Below are positions 34,623 through 45,698 of a stretch of DNA of 64,000 bases, in pieces. The stretch spans positions 6,076,001 through 6,140,000 of the forward strand of contig NC_079241.1 of NCBI RefSeq assembly GCF_028009165.1, read 5' to 3'. Position 1 is the stretch's first letter, and each line of letters begins with the position of its first letter. Under the pieces are notes generated by a model. The model ran no database searches, was not told the DNA's origin, and saw only the letters and a list, made by a program, of their open reading frames with translations. This DNA comes from Akanthomyces muscarius. Taxonomy: Eukaryota > Ascomycota > Sordariomycetes > Hypocreales > Cordycipitaceae. A program made the position numbers and the translations under genes.

Positions 34623-36864
34623 ATGCGGACTAGCCTATCCTGCGATAATTGTCGGTGAGTGCTGTTCTTTGGGCAGGAACTGTAGACGCTGATGTAGACT
34701 AGGGCGTCCAAGGTGAAATGCATTCACGCAGGAAGTGCGCCGTGCCAGCGATGCCGCAGGTCAAATTTGGATGGTTGTGGGCTAAGCCTTCCCAAGACTC
34801 CAACAGGAAAATCGAAGCGCAAGAGAACGCGGCAAATTGGGGACTCGGCGACGCCTCCCAGGGTTCGAAATGAGGAGATCCAGGCGAACGTTTCACGACA
34901 GCAGAGCGAGGCAACTTTTCCGCGGAGTAGAGGCCACAGTCACCATTCTGGTAGTCGCGACCGAGAAAACGAGTCTTCCCTCACTTCTGACTCACCATTG
35001 AATCCTTACGAAAGAGATCTCGTGGAAAGTCACGTCTACAATTTACCAGCAGGTATTGTGATGAAAAGTCTCAATGTGTTCACGAACAAATTCCCAGAAC
35101 TAGCTATCCTGCACCTTCCTAGCTTCATAGAAGAGCTCCGCTCACGCAGTTCCAAAGAAGTCATTGCTTTGTTGAGCGCAGTGCTGGCGGTGACGCGCTC
35201 CCAAATATGTGTACTGAATGCGTCTTGGGGAGAGGATCTTTTGCCGCGGGAGCACTATGCATTGTACGCGAAAGACCTCTTGAAGGATCTCATCTTACAG
35301 CATCCAAATATTCAAGTGGTTCAAGCCCTGCTAATTATCACGCTGCATGAATGGGGCTCCAGAGACTTCCACAAAGCGTGGATCTATTGCGGTAAGGCGC
35401 GAGGCATTTCTACTGGTTTATGTCGACACTGACCAATTGCTAGGAGTCGCTATTCGGATAATGCAGGCTCTCCATAGTTTAAGAGTCGCACCATATCCGT
35501 TGGATTTGACTTCGGAGCGGAAAACTGATGCCACTTCCACAGCTATTGAGACTCGCACCTACTGGGCTTGTTTCATCATGGACTGCATGGTAAACTCAGG
35601 AACTTACAATCCACCGATGCTTCCAATGTCAGAAATGATAAAGCTGAAGATTCCTCGACCAGTCGGTATCGTTGAATTTGCATTTGGGCCCGATTCATCC
35701 TCCGGAGCGCCACGTAGCGATGAATCTTATGCTAACCACAGCACCGGTATACTCGACATCACCCAAGGCTTTGAGATTCTGGTGGCTGGGTTCGATATCT
35801 GGACGCAGGTGATGACTTTTATTTTTCAGGATGGACGTCGCGCGCCAGGGATGTGCGCACCTCCAAACTGCCCATGGGTGCCGGGATCGCCCTGGTTCAC
35901 GTCTCGCGACCAACTGGACCACTGGAGGGCAAGTCAACATCGCAAGCTATATTATCCGAACAACTCAGTTGCAGTACATATGACCTTGGGATATGGCGAA
36001 ACATTTGCCTATTTGAATCTTTTGTACTACGTCAGGTAAGATACATGGCGATTCGGAAGATGTTCATATCAATTTACTGTGAAATAGCACATTGATGCTC
36101 CATCGGGAATACTTCCCTTTCCTGCCGACGCTGGAGGCTACGCCGCAAGGGCCCGTGGACCATCCAAAGCTGGAGGCTACTGCCCCAGAAAGATGGTGGG
36201 ATGATAGTGCGTATGTCCTGTTTGGAGCAGCCGAAAATATAGCGAAGATTCTCCACGAATCTTCTGAATGTGGCGTCCACTTGATGACGCCCTTTGCTGG
36301 TTTCTGCGCGTTCTCGGCAGGCTACTTAAATCTTTATGTCTACCATTTTCCACGAATGAATTTAGGTCGAAGTCTGCAAGCGAAAACATGTATGGATATG
36401 TGTCTCGACTATCTGAGCGAATTTCGAAAAATCTGGACAATTGCGGACGGTTGGGTAAGTTTTCTTCCTCTCCCCGACGATACATGCAAAGAGTTCCACT
36501 TCTGACCTTGCTTTGAAAGATAAAAACAATTCAGCACGCGTCGCTGCTCTACTCTCGAGCCGTAGAGAATCGGTCAAGATACCAAGGCAGAACAAGGACT
36601 GATTTCGATGTGTTGCATCAGTCGATTCATGAATTTCGCGGGATAGATCGATCTGATCAACACACCCAAGAAATTAACGGCGCCGATCTACCGGGGCAAC
36701 AGGACACACAAAGACAAGATGTAGATGGCATTGTACCTGGGGTGGACACGAACACGCTGTTAACACAGTTGATGGCAGAAGTGAGCAGTAATCTAGATGA
36801 GCAGGGTGCATGGTCTCAGTGGTGGCCACCAGTCGACGAAATAGCACTGCCAGAGACGGTGTAA
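34623..36864 (+). CDS. Zn2Cys6 transcription factor with fungal regulatory domain
   Basis: Exons 34623-34654, 34703-35391, 35444-36035, 36088-36454 and 36535-36864 encode 669 aa. The first exon is only 32 nt; joining it across a 48-nt intron creates a canonical binuclear zinc cluster with cysteines at 7, 10, 17, 25, 28 and 36 (C-x2-C-x6-C-x7-C-x2-C-x7-C). This is strong support for the start and the first intron. A basic linker follows (GKSKRKRTRQ), then the middle homology region typical of these regulators, with HEWGSRDFHKAWIYCG and ETRTYWACFIMDCM matching the fungal_trans pattern. The C-terminus is Gln/Asp-rich and may be an activation region. It is nuclear and DNA-binding, and probably controls the neighbouring aminotransferase and transporter genes, which is inferred from position only. 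Confidence 0.88.
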
Positions 36865-38344
36865 AGACGGTCAAATGATGAAAAGCAGCAAGCCATTTCA
36901 GTGGCCTTTATGTATCGTATAACTATCGTGCATCGCTTTCATCCTGCAGCGCATGTCTTGGTACACTACTAGGGAGGTGTCTCGAGAAGTAGTCGCAGTG
37001 GAGCTGCGTCTACTTTTCGGAACAGAATAACCAACACTAGAAATACCACTTGCACACTCGGTCAGTCAAAATTTGGCGGCCACGTATGACTGCTTGAGCT
37101 TGAGATGTTGAACGACTCGGGCGTTGATGATGGCACACGAGCCTACGCAGCTGCATTTTAGTGAAACCATCGTTTCTTGACGGGAAGATTGGTATACTAG
37201 CGACTGGGCAAGAGTGTGCAATTCACTTCAGGTCGGTAACTGCGCCGAAAATAACCATGTTTCGCAAAGAGGGCGCTTGACGGTGGAGCAACGAAAGCGA
37301 CTGGGCACTTTTGACGCTGTCGCTCATCTGTGTGATCTCTGGAGGGGAGGCGCTGAACTCTGCCAATCTGGATGCAGAACGGCTGCAGTGCTAGATACAG
37401 GTGGATGAGCCTAAAAACCAGGCAACGAATCGCGAGCCACTGTAGCATGCCGCTCGGACTTGACCCTTTTTGGCCACACTTTTTGAGCAGTTGGTGCCAC
37501 TGGTTACAGAATCCTGGTCGATCCTACGGGGTACACATTACGTTTTTTTATTGTGTCGCCGGAAGGATCATATAGTGCTGGCTCTCCGGCGTTGCGGCGG
37601 ACTTTGTCCAGCATTAAAGCTGTCTGGAAATTGAGACGATGATGCGCGGATGTCTTGTGAGCGAGGGGGGATATGGAAGCTGATATATGCCTCAATACCA
37701 GCCCTGAAAGCGAAGCAGTCGCTGCAGTAGTACAGTACCGGCCTGGTCGATTTGGGCTCTGGCACCAAAAGTCCCCTTTCCTGAAGGGGCGTGCGTCTAG
37801 CATCGTCGAGCCCCGCCGTATCGTTGAAGTAGGCTTGGGAACTTTTGAAGTAGCGGGGACCCTAGTGCTTGGAGGTCAATTATTTCGTCTACTGATAGAG
37901 CACCACTACTACTGGTACTGGGGGACTGGTACCTTGTAAGATGCACAGCGGAGCCAGGCTTGGGCCGGCCTCGACAATGGATAATAGAGCAGAGCTGGAG
38001 ACTTGGCGTCTCGACACCGAACGCATCAGCAGTGTGCGAGTCAATATTGAAAATGTTTCAAGGTCTGTCGTCAAATCCAGGCTCTGACGAAACAAGAATA
38101 TAAACACATCTGATTGACAAGAACATATCTAGTAATGGTGCTGTTAACTTGCCTCCGAACTGATGTTGCCATGATGCCCGTTGAGTCCCCAAGGACGACT
38201 CATGCGCGGGGTTTGGACAGGCTGAGCCCTGGCTCCGAATCAGGTACGGATAGTGAAGAATCACTAATACTCATGTAGAACCGTGCAGCCCTTGTCCGCC
38301 GCACTAATAATAGCGAGCAGTCGTGCACCCTGTGACGAGATGCC
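36865..38344. other. Gene-poor flank left of the transposon nest
   Basis: About 1.5 kb after the regulator gene with no supported gene. Frames such as 37504-37803 (minus) have no recognised features. I see no clear repeat in this part. Confidence 0.5.
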
Positions 38345-38720
38345 ATGGCCTGGAGGCCAAATACACAGGCCGCCCAAGCAATTGGGTTAGGTCTATTGCT
38401 GGCTATTTGCCCAGCTCGTACTCAACCCCAGCCCGAGGAGCGCGCCACGTTTTGTAGTCCGAAACTAGTTAGAGGTACTGCCGGTAGTGATATGCAGGTA
38501 AGTGCAGATACGCACAGTTCCTACTGCCTACTTATAGGTGGCGCAATTCCTATTTAGCAAGTGCATACCGGCTTGCGGGGGTTTCTTACGGCCGTCGCAA
38601 CATTGCTTGAATGCCTGGCCGTTTTCAAAGATGAAGTATATTATTAGGCCTCAAAACGTGGACTGCCACGGATCTAGCAGGCTTGTAAATACAATAACAG
38701 AGCGCAGAGCTCGGCCGTAA
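38345..38720 (+). CDS. Possible small secreted cysteine-containing protein
   Basis: This is a tentative two-exon model: 38345-38497 and 38538-38720, encoding 111 aa. The first residues hold a hydrophobic core (AIGLGLLLAICPA) that would serve as a signal peptide, followed by a QPQPEER stretch. The mature part has five cysteines. The joining intron has a consensus donor GTAAGT and acceptor TATAG and keeps the frame, but at 40 nt it is shorter than the other introns here, which weakens the model. There is no recognised family. It lies in the gene-poor flank of a transposon nest, a common setting for fast-evolving secreted proteins. It could also be a chance frame. Confidence 0.3.
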
Positions 38721-38934
38721 TGTGCGACCTTGGACTTTTCGTCATAAGACTAGCGGTGGTGTAGCCACTTTATTGACCTGCGAAATTTCTTGCCCTTCCA
38801 TGCGTGCCTCTCCCTTTTCTTAAAACTTCCACAGTCGCTGAATTGAAAGCTCTGCATATATTCCGCATCATTCCCACCTAAGAAAACGGTTATCGGCAGT
38901 TGCAGCACTTGCATCTCCAAGGTGACGGCACACC
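38721..38934. promoter_or_regulatory. Possible promoter of the 38.9 kb small gene
   Basis: A TATATT element lies near 38855, about 80 bases before the ATG at 38935, in pyrimidine- and adenine-rich sequence. The reading depends on the small downstream gene being real. Confidence 0.25.
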
Positions 38935-39183
38935 ATGCAGCTGCCACACTTTGTGCTCTGCTTAGCTTCGGCCGCCGTAGTCATTCAATGCTTGCCAGGT
39001 AGATTTTCCACACCGAGAGGATTCTTTCCCGGTGTACTGACATATGTTCTAGTTGATGGGCCGACCACGATGATAAATTGGTTGCTTCTTCGAGGCATGA
39101 TGAAACCGAACACAGGTTTCGGCTACGCGTACCAGTCAGAAACGGACAGCGCTTCAAGGCTCGAAGTGTTGGGCCACGAATAG
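38935..39183 (+). CDS. Possible very small secreted protein
   Basis: The frame begins MQLPHFVLCLASAAVVIQC, a good signal-peptide shape. Read straight through, it gives 82 aa. A 54-nt intron at 38999-39052 is plausible (donor GTAGAT, branch CTGAC, acceptor TTCTAG) and would give 64 aa in the same frame, so both forms are open. No domain is recognised. It ends about 190 bases before the transposon, so it could be the remnant of a longer gene or a short effector-like gene. Evidence is limited to the signal peptide, the upstream TATATT and the splice signals. Confidence 0.33.
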   Translation: MQLPHFVLCLASAAVVIQCLPGRFSTPRGFFPGVLTYVLVDGPTTMINWLLLRGMMKPNTGFGYAYQSETDSASRLEVLGHE

Positions 39184-39376
39184 AGAGTTCTGGAGAGTGG
39201 TCATTTCTTATGTCTACTACAGAGGTTTCTTTCGCCTTGCATGTACATATTTAACATTAGCGCATTACTAGTATGGACAGTACTCATTAGTCGGCGATAA
39301 ACGATCTTCATGAGCCGCAGCATTGTAACGTCAATGAGAAGAAATCAAGTTGTCTGTCGTTGCTAGGTAGGTACTA

Positions 39377-39434
39377 ACGTCGGCCACCCACTTAGGAACA
39401 CCCCCCACTTAGCAACACCCCTTTCACACTAAAA
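39377..39434 (+). repeat. Left terminal inverted repeat of the DNA element
   Basis: 58 bases that match the reverse complement of 45640-45696 except for a few transitions and one length difference in a C-run. The outer end abuts a TA. Confidence 0.85.
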
Positions 39435-39597
39435 AGGCGCTTCTTATAGGGATTATATATCTATAACTAATAAGTCTAAAAGATTAAGAAAATATAAATA
39501 AATCTATTATAGCTATATTAAGCTATATAAAAGTTTTTAGCTTAATATAAAAATCTATATAATAGATATAATTAGTTAAAGTAGTAATAAATAAATT

Positions 39598-39602
39598 ACT
39601 AG
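39598..39602. repeat. 5-bp target-site duplication ACTAG, left copy
   Basis: ACTAG directly precedes the left LTR and is repeated at 45121-45125 directly after the right LTR. Five base pairs is the normal duplication for Ty3/gypsy integration. Confidence 0.8.
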
Positions 39603-39849
39603 TGTTATAGACTGGGCCTAGGGCGTCTGCGAATAGGCGTCATAATTGTTATTAACTCTCTTAAGGAGAAGAAGGAGAAGAAACGGGAAGACAGCGAGCC
39701 CTTTCCGTTTCGTAGTGGTCTAGGTTCTATACGGAGTTAGTACGGAGTTTAGCCGGGGTCTTAGCGAAGTCGACCCTAAGCTCAGCTAGCTGACGCTTAA
39801 CCCGTGCCATCTTAGTCACAATAGTGGGCCAAAGCCCAGTACCTTTACA
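39603..39849 (-). repeat. LTR of the retrotransposon (3' LTR by coding direction)
   Basis: A 247-bp direct repeat of 44874-45120, with TG...CA ends preserved here. Differences between the two LTRs are mainly G/A and C/T transitions, consistent with RIP. Confidence 0.88.
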
Positions 39850-39875
39850 TACCCCCCCTATCCGTCCCCCCCCGC
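39850..39875 (-). other. Polypurine tract of the retrotransposon
   Basis: A run of G with a few A residues on the minus strand lies directly before the 3' LTR, the place where a retrotransposon primes plus-strand synthesis. It supports the minus-strand orientation. Confidence 0.55.
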
Positions 39876-42800
39876 CAACCAGTAAAAACTTTTTTTTTTT
39901 TTTTTGTGTGTTAGTTTTTGCCGTTACGGGTTTAGATTAGGTGGCAGAGGGGCCAAGGTGTGGTGCCGATAAAGCCGCAAGTCCATAGAGTGGCCCCCCC
40001 TAAAATATCATAACATTAATTATTTCCCGCTGCCCGTGCCTATACATCCCCTGATTGTTCCATTTTGCCCGCCCGCCACGGCCTACCATAGCGTGCTCGT
40101 CGCGCGCCATCGTGTCTATCGGCTTCGCCCCAGCGGGCCTCAAATACAGCCAGCGCTAAAGTGTTCTGTAAGGCGCTAAGCGGCTCCCATATCAGGTCCT
40201 AGAAGCCTACCTATTTTACCAGGACTTCCCTTTTTCCGCCCCGACCTCTAGCGTTACGGGCACAGAGAACCTCCTCGACAACCCATTCTAGGTGTTAGCT
40301 ATCCCCCAGTTCGTCATTAACTAAGGTTAGCTCAGGCGCCTAATCATTCCGCGCCTAAGACAGTAAGGGGTCTGCCGCCGCCCGTTCAACCAGGTCAACG
40401 TAGAACGTCTTATAGAGGCTCCCGGGTAGGTCCAATGTCACCATCAACAGACTTAGGGTAGCTATAACGCGGTATTTAGAGCGGACCTAGTCGAGCTTTT
40501 TATTAAGACAGTCAGTCACAATATTACGTAAAGATAGCCACACCTAATTGCCGATCTAGAATTTTTCTACTAAACGCTAGCTTCAGTTAGACGCTTCCTT
40601 CTACCGTTATTACATATAGGCGATAGCGGACTATACTAGGTCGTTACTATCCTTAATATGTTATAAGAACTATTAGGCGCGGCCTACTAGCGTCTTATTT
40701 GATAGGTGTGGGTTATTTAGGCGTAGTTAGACCGCCTTAGTGTTATATCTATATAGGAGGAAGTTCGGGCTAAAACCTATAACACTTAAGTCCCTATTAT
40801 TAAGGGCGTGTTATACTATAGGAAGTTACTATAGCTAGTCGTATTATAAGTAGGAGATAAGTACTCTTAGGACTGCCTACACTTCTTAGTTAGCGCGTTT
40901 TATACCGCTATCTATCTAGGGATAGTAGGTAGTAGATAAGAGTTATAATATGCCTAATAGATAGTATAACGTTCTCTAGAACTAACTAACCTAATCTGAT
41001 CTACGGTCGCTAATAAGTTAGTCTAGAAAACCGTAGAAACGCTACTATATATAGAGGAATCGTTCTACACACACTTTAGCGCTTATTAACGTTATAGCTT
41101 CTAACTAGATATATTTTAATAGGCGGTCTATAATAACTATAAGGAAACACAGTTATTCTAGTTCTTCACTTAGTAGATCTATTATAAAATCAACTAAGAT
41201 TTACTTCTAATATTAATCTATAGTTAGGATAGGCTATAAGAGGCCCTAGTATAGTCGCCTTAACTTATATACGCCATAATAAGGGCAATTCCTAATATAA
41301 CACACCACGTCCTATAATAATCCCGGCTAGTAATAGTCGCGAATTAGTATCTAGAACGTGCCGTTCCGCCCTAGGTACGCTATTATATTAGATATATAAG
41401 CGCGTTCGATAAGTGTAGTTATTAGGGGCTCCCAGCTAGGTACCTATATACAGCTACGGAATTAGAGTGTCCTATATGCTAAGATAGTACAGTCTACTAT
41501 TTACTCCCTATAATCTGCCTTAGATAGAAAGGAGTAAGCTCCTTCCTAAATAGCTTTTACCTTTTCTATATAAGATATATCTACCTCTAAACTAGTCCTC
41601 TATAAAGTTATTAAACTTTTATCTAAAAAGGGGGACAGGGGATAGCTAGATTTAATTACTATAATATTAATAGGCTTTAAGATCTTAGTTAGGGGTTAGT
41701 TAAGGCCGTCCTTAAACTATTTAAGGCGGCTAAGGGCGTTAGGGCGGGCTATAAGGGGGCCTAGTCGATAATATAATTAGTACTAAAATAAAGACAAGAA
41801 TTCTAACTATCACGCCTACCTTTTAGAAATAACTTATAGTTTAGTAAAGTATTTAAGGTTTTTATAGTTAGTAAGGATTATAAACGCATTTTCTTATCCC
41901 TATAACTTAGCCTCCTAAGCTTTTAGATATACTACTATAACAAGGAGTTCCTTATTATAGATAGTATAGTTACGTTTAGCTAGTAAGAGTTTAGCGGAAT
42001 AGTACGCTACTAGGCATAGAATACTATTATTATCTACCTATAATAGATAACTACTAAGCCCTATTCCTAAATAATCTATTTTAACAATTATATCCTAGCT
42101 AGGATCTTATAGGGTAAGGCAGAGATTAGATAGGAATAGGGACTTAAGTTACTTAAAAGCGTTATCCTCCTACCTTCCCTATATAAACAGGACGCCCTTA
42201 TAGGTAAGACGTGTTAAGGGTTTAGTAAGTAAAGAGAAGTTAAAAATAAAGTCCCTATAAAAGTTTATAAAGCTAAGAAAGCTATATACTCCGCGTACCT
42301 TAATAGGGGCCTCCTACTACTATATAGCTTTAATCTTCTTTAGGTCTAGTTTAAGTGATTTCCCTACCTTTACTATAAACCCTAGGTACTTAACTTTTAT
42401 AACTAAGAATTTACACTTATTAATATTTAGGAATAGTCTAGCTTTTACTAACTTATCTAGTACCGCCTTAACCTTTTCCTTATATTCCTTAAGTATGTCT
42501 AAGCTATAGATAATTATATTATCTAGGTATATAGATATAAAGTCGTTAAGTGTCTCGCTTAGAGCCTAGTTAATATAGTGTTAGAAACTAGTAGGAGTAC
42601 CTATAAGCCTAAATAGATATATAAGCTACTTAAAAAGGCTAAAGCGGGTATAAAACGCTATATACTTTTTAGATCTAGGAGCTATATATAGCTAATAGAA
42701 AGCCACTTAGACGTCTAACTTAGTAAACTATTTCGCTATTAAGAGTAAACGTAAGGTCTCTTTAATAAGTAAGAGAGGATATTAGTCTTCCTCTATAATT

Positions 42801-44873
42801 ATATTAAGGGCCCTATAGTCTATATAAAATCTCTATTTACTATTAGGTTTTTTAATAAGTAGGATAGGTACTACAGCTAGTAAGGAACTCATATAGATCT
42901 AGCCCTTATTAAGTAGGGATATAAGTTATTAATATAGCTTTAATAATTATTCACATAACATCTAGTATAGGCGCCTATATAGGAGTTATTTAGGCGTCCT
43001 ATTAGCTTTTCTTTTAATATTAATTATATAATTAAAGCTAGGCTGATTTAGTAGGAGGCTTAATATAGTGTCTTTTAAAAATAGATTAGCGTATTCTTTA
43101 TATTAGGTTAGAAGCTATTTCCTAAGGGATAGGGACTATTATAGTAAGGAGTTAATCTTAAAGATACTTATTATAAGTACTAGAACTTCCCGGCTAGTTT
43201 CTATATATTTATGTTTTAATACCCTATAAAGCTAGCGTCTATTAAGGAAAAAGTGTCCCTATACCTTTAACCTTTTATCTAGTACGTATATTTACTAGTC
43301 TAGGGTTAATTAGGGGTATATATAGCTTATGCCTATATTTAGGACTAGGTTATAGTACTTTAACTATAAAAGGCCTAAAATAATAGAGCGGGCTAGTAAG
43401 GGAATAATATAGAATAGTGCTAGAAAAGACTAGCCGTTAATATTAACGTTTACCCGTATTATATAGGAGACTATAAACCTAGGGCCTTTCCCTACTACTA
43501 GTTAAACATTTTATTTAGTAAGTAAGGGTATAAGTTAAAGGCCTAATTGCTCGGCCGTACCCTCCTAGATAGCTCCGTAATAGTCACAGCTTAAGTCTAT
43601 AAGAACGTTAAGTAAAGTAGAAGCCTCTAATATAGCTAGTATTAGGAAGGGTTAAGTGTTTATTCTTTTTTCTACCTACTTCTAAGCTATCTTGTTCTAT
43701 AACTTAGTGTTTAGTATATTATCTAAGACTAACTATTTTAGTTACCCTAAGGGGAGACTTTTCCTTAGGGTTTGTCGTTTCCTAAGCCTATAGCGGATTT
43801 ATTAGGTTCTAGGCTAGTATTTATTTAATTAATACCTATTAGGGGGAGAGCCTGTGCGAACTTACATTCCTTAATATAGTGCCTATCCTACCTATATTAA
43901 AGATAGGCGCTAGATTCTTATCGTGCCCTTATAACTTCTTACGAAACCTATAAGGCTCGTTTCTACCCTAAATTCCCCTAGGTATTTTAGATAGTAACTA
44001 AGGGTGGTATTAGGAGTGTGTTAATTCCTGTTATAATAGAGTCCCCTTTATAATTAACGTGATATTAGCTTCTCCTATTTAAGGGTAGTTTTAATATTAC
44101 TTTAATCTAGTAGGATTCTAGGTTAACTATAAGGGATTATAGCTATTATATAGCGGTGTTATAATAGCTTCTAGAAACCCCCTAGCTAATAGTAAGACGT
44201 CTTATAGTGTCTAAAAGCGTAAAATAAAGTTTATCTAGCTTAATCTTATCCGCCTATAATAGACCTCTTACTAGGGCTAGCTATTACTTAAAGCGGATAT
44301 AGAACTTAAAGAAAGACTCCCGTTCCTTTTATTATAGTTAACTAATTCTACTTAGAGTAAGTTCCTATTAGTATAAGTCGTTAAACACTCTACTTAAATA
44401 GTAGAGGAAATTATATAGATTAGTATCGCTATATTAGCCGCCCTCTTTAAAATATATAGTGACTTTTTATTAGGCTGCTAGGCTAAGGTTATTCTAAATG
44501 TATATAAACTAGGACTTTAAAGGGCCGATAAAGTCCGTATTAATTTCCAGCTTATACTTAATCGCCTTTTTCTAACCTTAGAATAAATCTAATTCGCTAT
44601 TATACTTCTCCCTAGGTAGGAGAGGTTTCCTCCTAGGCGTATAGGTGTCGTTTCCTAGTTAGGTTAGGGGGGCTCAAGTAGTATAATAGGGTGGATTCCC
44701 TATACCCTATAAGGCCTAGAGTTATTCCTACACTACCCTTATCTAGGCTTATATAAGTGCGTTCTGCTCTCATAGCGCTTTATTTTATTCTTAGAGAGAA
44801 TAGTATTCGTTTAAAGGCTCCTTATAGGTTAGGTGGCCTTCTATTTTGTGTTCCTTTATAGAAGAGAGTTAAT

Positions 44874-45120
44874 TATTATAGACTAGCCCTAGGGCGTCTA
44901 TAAATAGGCGTTATAATTGTTATTAACTCTCTTAAGGAGAAGAAGGAGAAGAAATGGGAAGACAGCGAGCCCTTTCCGTTTCATAGTAGTCTAGGTTCTG
45001 TACAGAGTTAGTACGGAGTTTAGCCGGGGTCTTAACGAAGTCGACCCTAAGCTCGGCCGGCTAACACTTAACCCGTGCCATCTTAGTCACAATAGTGGGC
45101 CAAAGCCCAGTACCTTTATA
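44874..45120 (-). repeat. LTR of the retrotransposon (5' LTR by coding direction)
   Basis: 247-bp partner of 39603-39849. Its end dinucleotides read TA...TA instead of TG...CA, as expected from transition mutations. ACTAG follows at 45121-45125. Confidence 0.86.
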
Positions 45121-45639
45121 ACTAGTAAATACTAAGTAATTTAAAAGATAATTATCTAATTTAGAAAATAGCTATAATAATAAAATAAATATTAAAAAAC
45201 TCTAAAAATATCTTATTTAGATTTTATTAGTATTATAAATAGATACTAATATAGTATATATATAAGTCTTTTAAACTTTTACTAGTAAAAATTTACCTAC
45301 TTTCTATTAGTCTTTATTAAAGCTTTTTTAGAATTTATATATATTATTTTCTAATAGATATATAGCTTAGAAAGCTAAAAGTATTTTCTAAAAATTAATA
45401 ACTACTTTTAATAAGCTATTAGAATTAGCTTTTTAGTATTAAGAAACTACTAGTATTCTCCTACTAAACCTTAATAAATTTTATACCTAATCTTTAAAAA
45501 TATCTAGAATTAGGGAAATATTTACTATTAATAAAAATTAAGAATATATAACTTAATTTGCTAATTATCTATCTATTTATAATTTAAAAAAAAATTAATA
45601 TCTAGTAGTACTGTCTTATTTCTAGTTAAAAAGGTAGTG

Positions 45640-45696
45640 TTTTAGTGTAAAAGGGGTGTTCATAAGTGGGGGTGTTCCCGAGTGGGTGGCCGACGT
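45640..45696 (-). repeat. Right terminal inverted repeat of the DNA element
   Basis: 57-base inverted partner of 39377-39434, abutting TA at 45697-45698. Confidence 0.85.
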
Positions 45697-45698
45697 TA

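Larger units (their letters stand above)
39603..45120 (-). mobile_element. Chromodomain-type Ty3/gypsy LTR retrotransposon, RIP-decayed
   Basis: A 5.5-kb element bounded by 247-bp LTRs and ACTAG duplications. Coding order runs on the minus strand: a gag CCHC zinc knuckle (about 43905-43861, partly lost), the aspartic protease active site LIDLSC (about 43606-43568), reverse transcriptase with YLDN in place of YLDD (42529-42518) followed by a KCKF..VKYLGF block, and a chromodomain-like segment after integrase with EWVVEEVL and a WEPL end (about 40300-40140). The order protease-RT-integrase-chromodomain identifies a chromovirus. A purine-rich tract (minus strand, 39875-39850) adjoins the 3' LTR as expected for second-strand priming. 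Stops fill every frame, so it cannot move by itself. Most of 40.6-44.8 kb is extremely TA-rich, while 39.85-40.5 kb is less altered. Confidence 0.88.
39375..45698. mobile_element. TIR DNA transposon with TA target duplication, interrupted by an LTR retrotransposon
   Basis: Terminal inverted repeats of about 58 bp face each other at 39377-39434 and 45640-45696, both starting ACGTCGGCCACCCACT, with a few transition differences. A TA dinucleotide flanks both outer ends (39375-39376 and 45697-45698), the target duplication of Tc1/mariner/pogo-like elements. Without the nested retrotransposon the element would be about 0.8 kb of very AT-rich DNA with stops in all frames, so it is either a non-autonomous element or a RIP-ruined remnant; no transposase motif survives. 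The inner TIR part has a short internal repeat (CACTTAGxAACACCCC twice). It was inserted before the retrotransposon. Confidence 0.8.

Noticed and set aside
45126..45639. A transposase gene inside the TIR element
   Set aside because: The AT-rich interior has stops in every frame, and no DDE or helix-turn-helix motif could be recognised with confidence.
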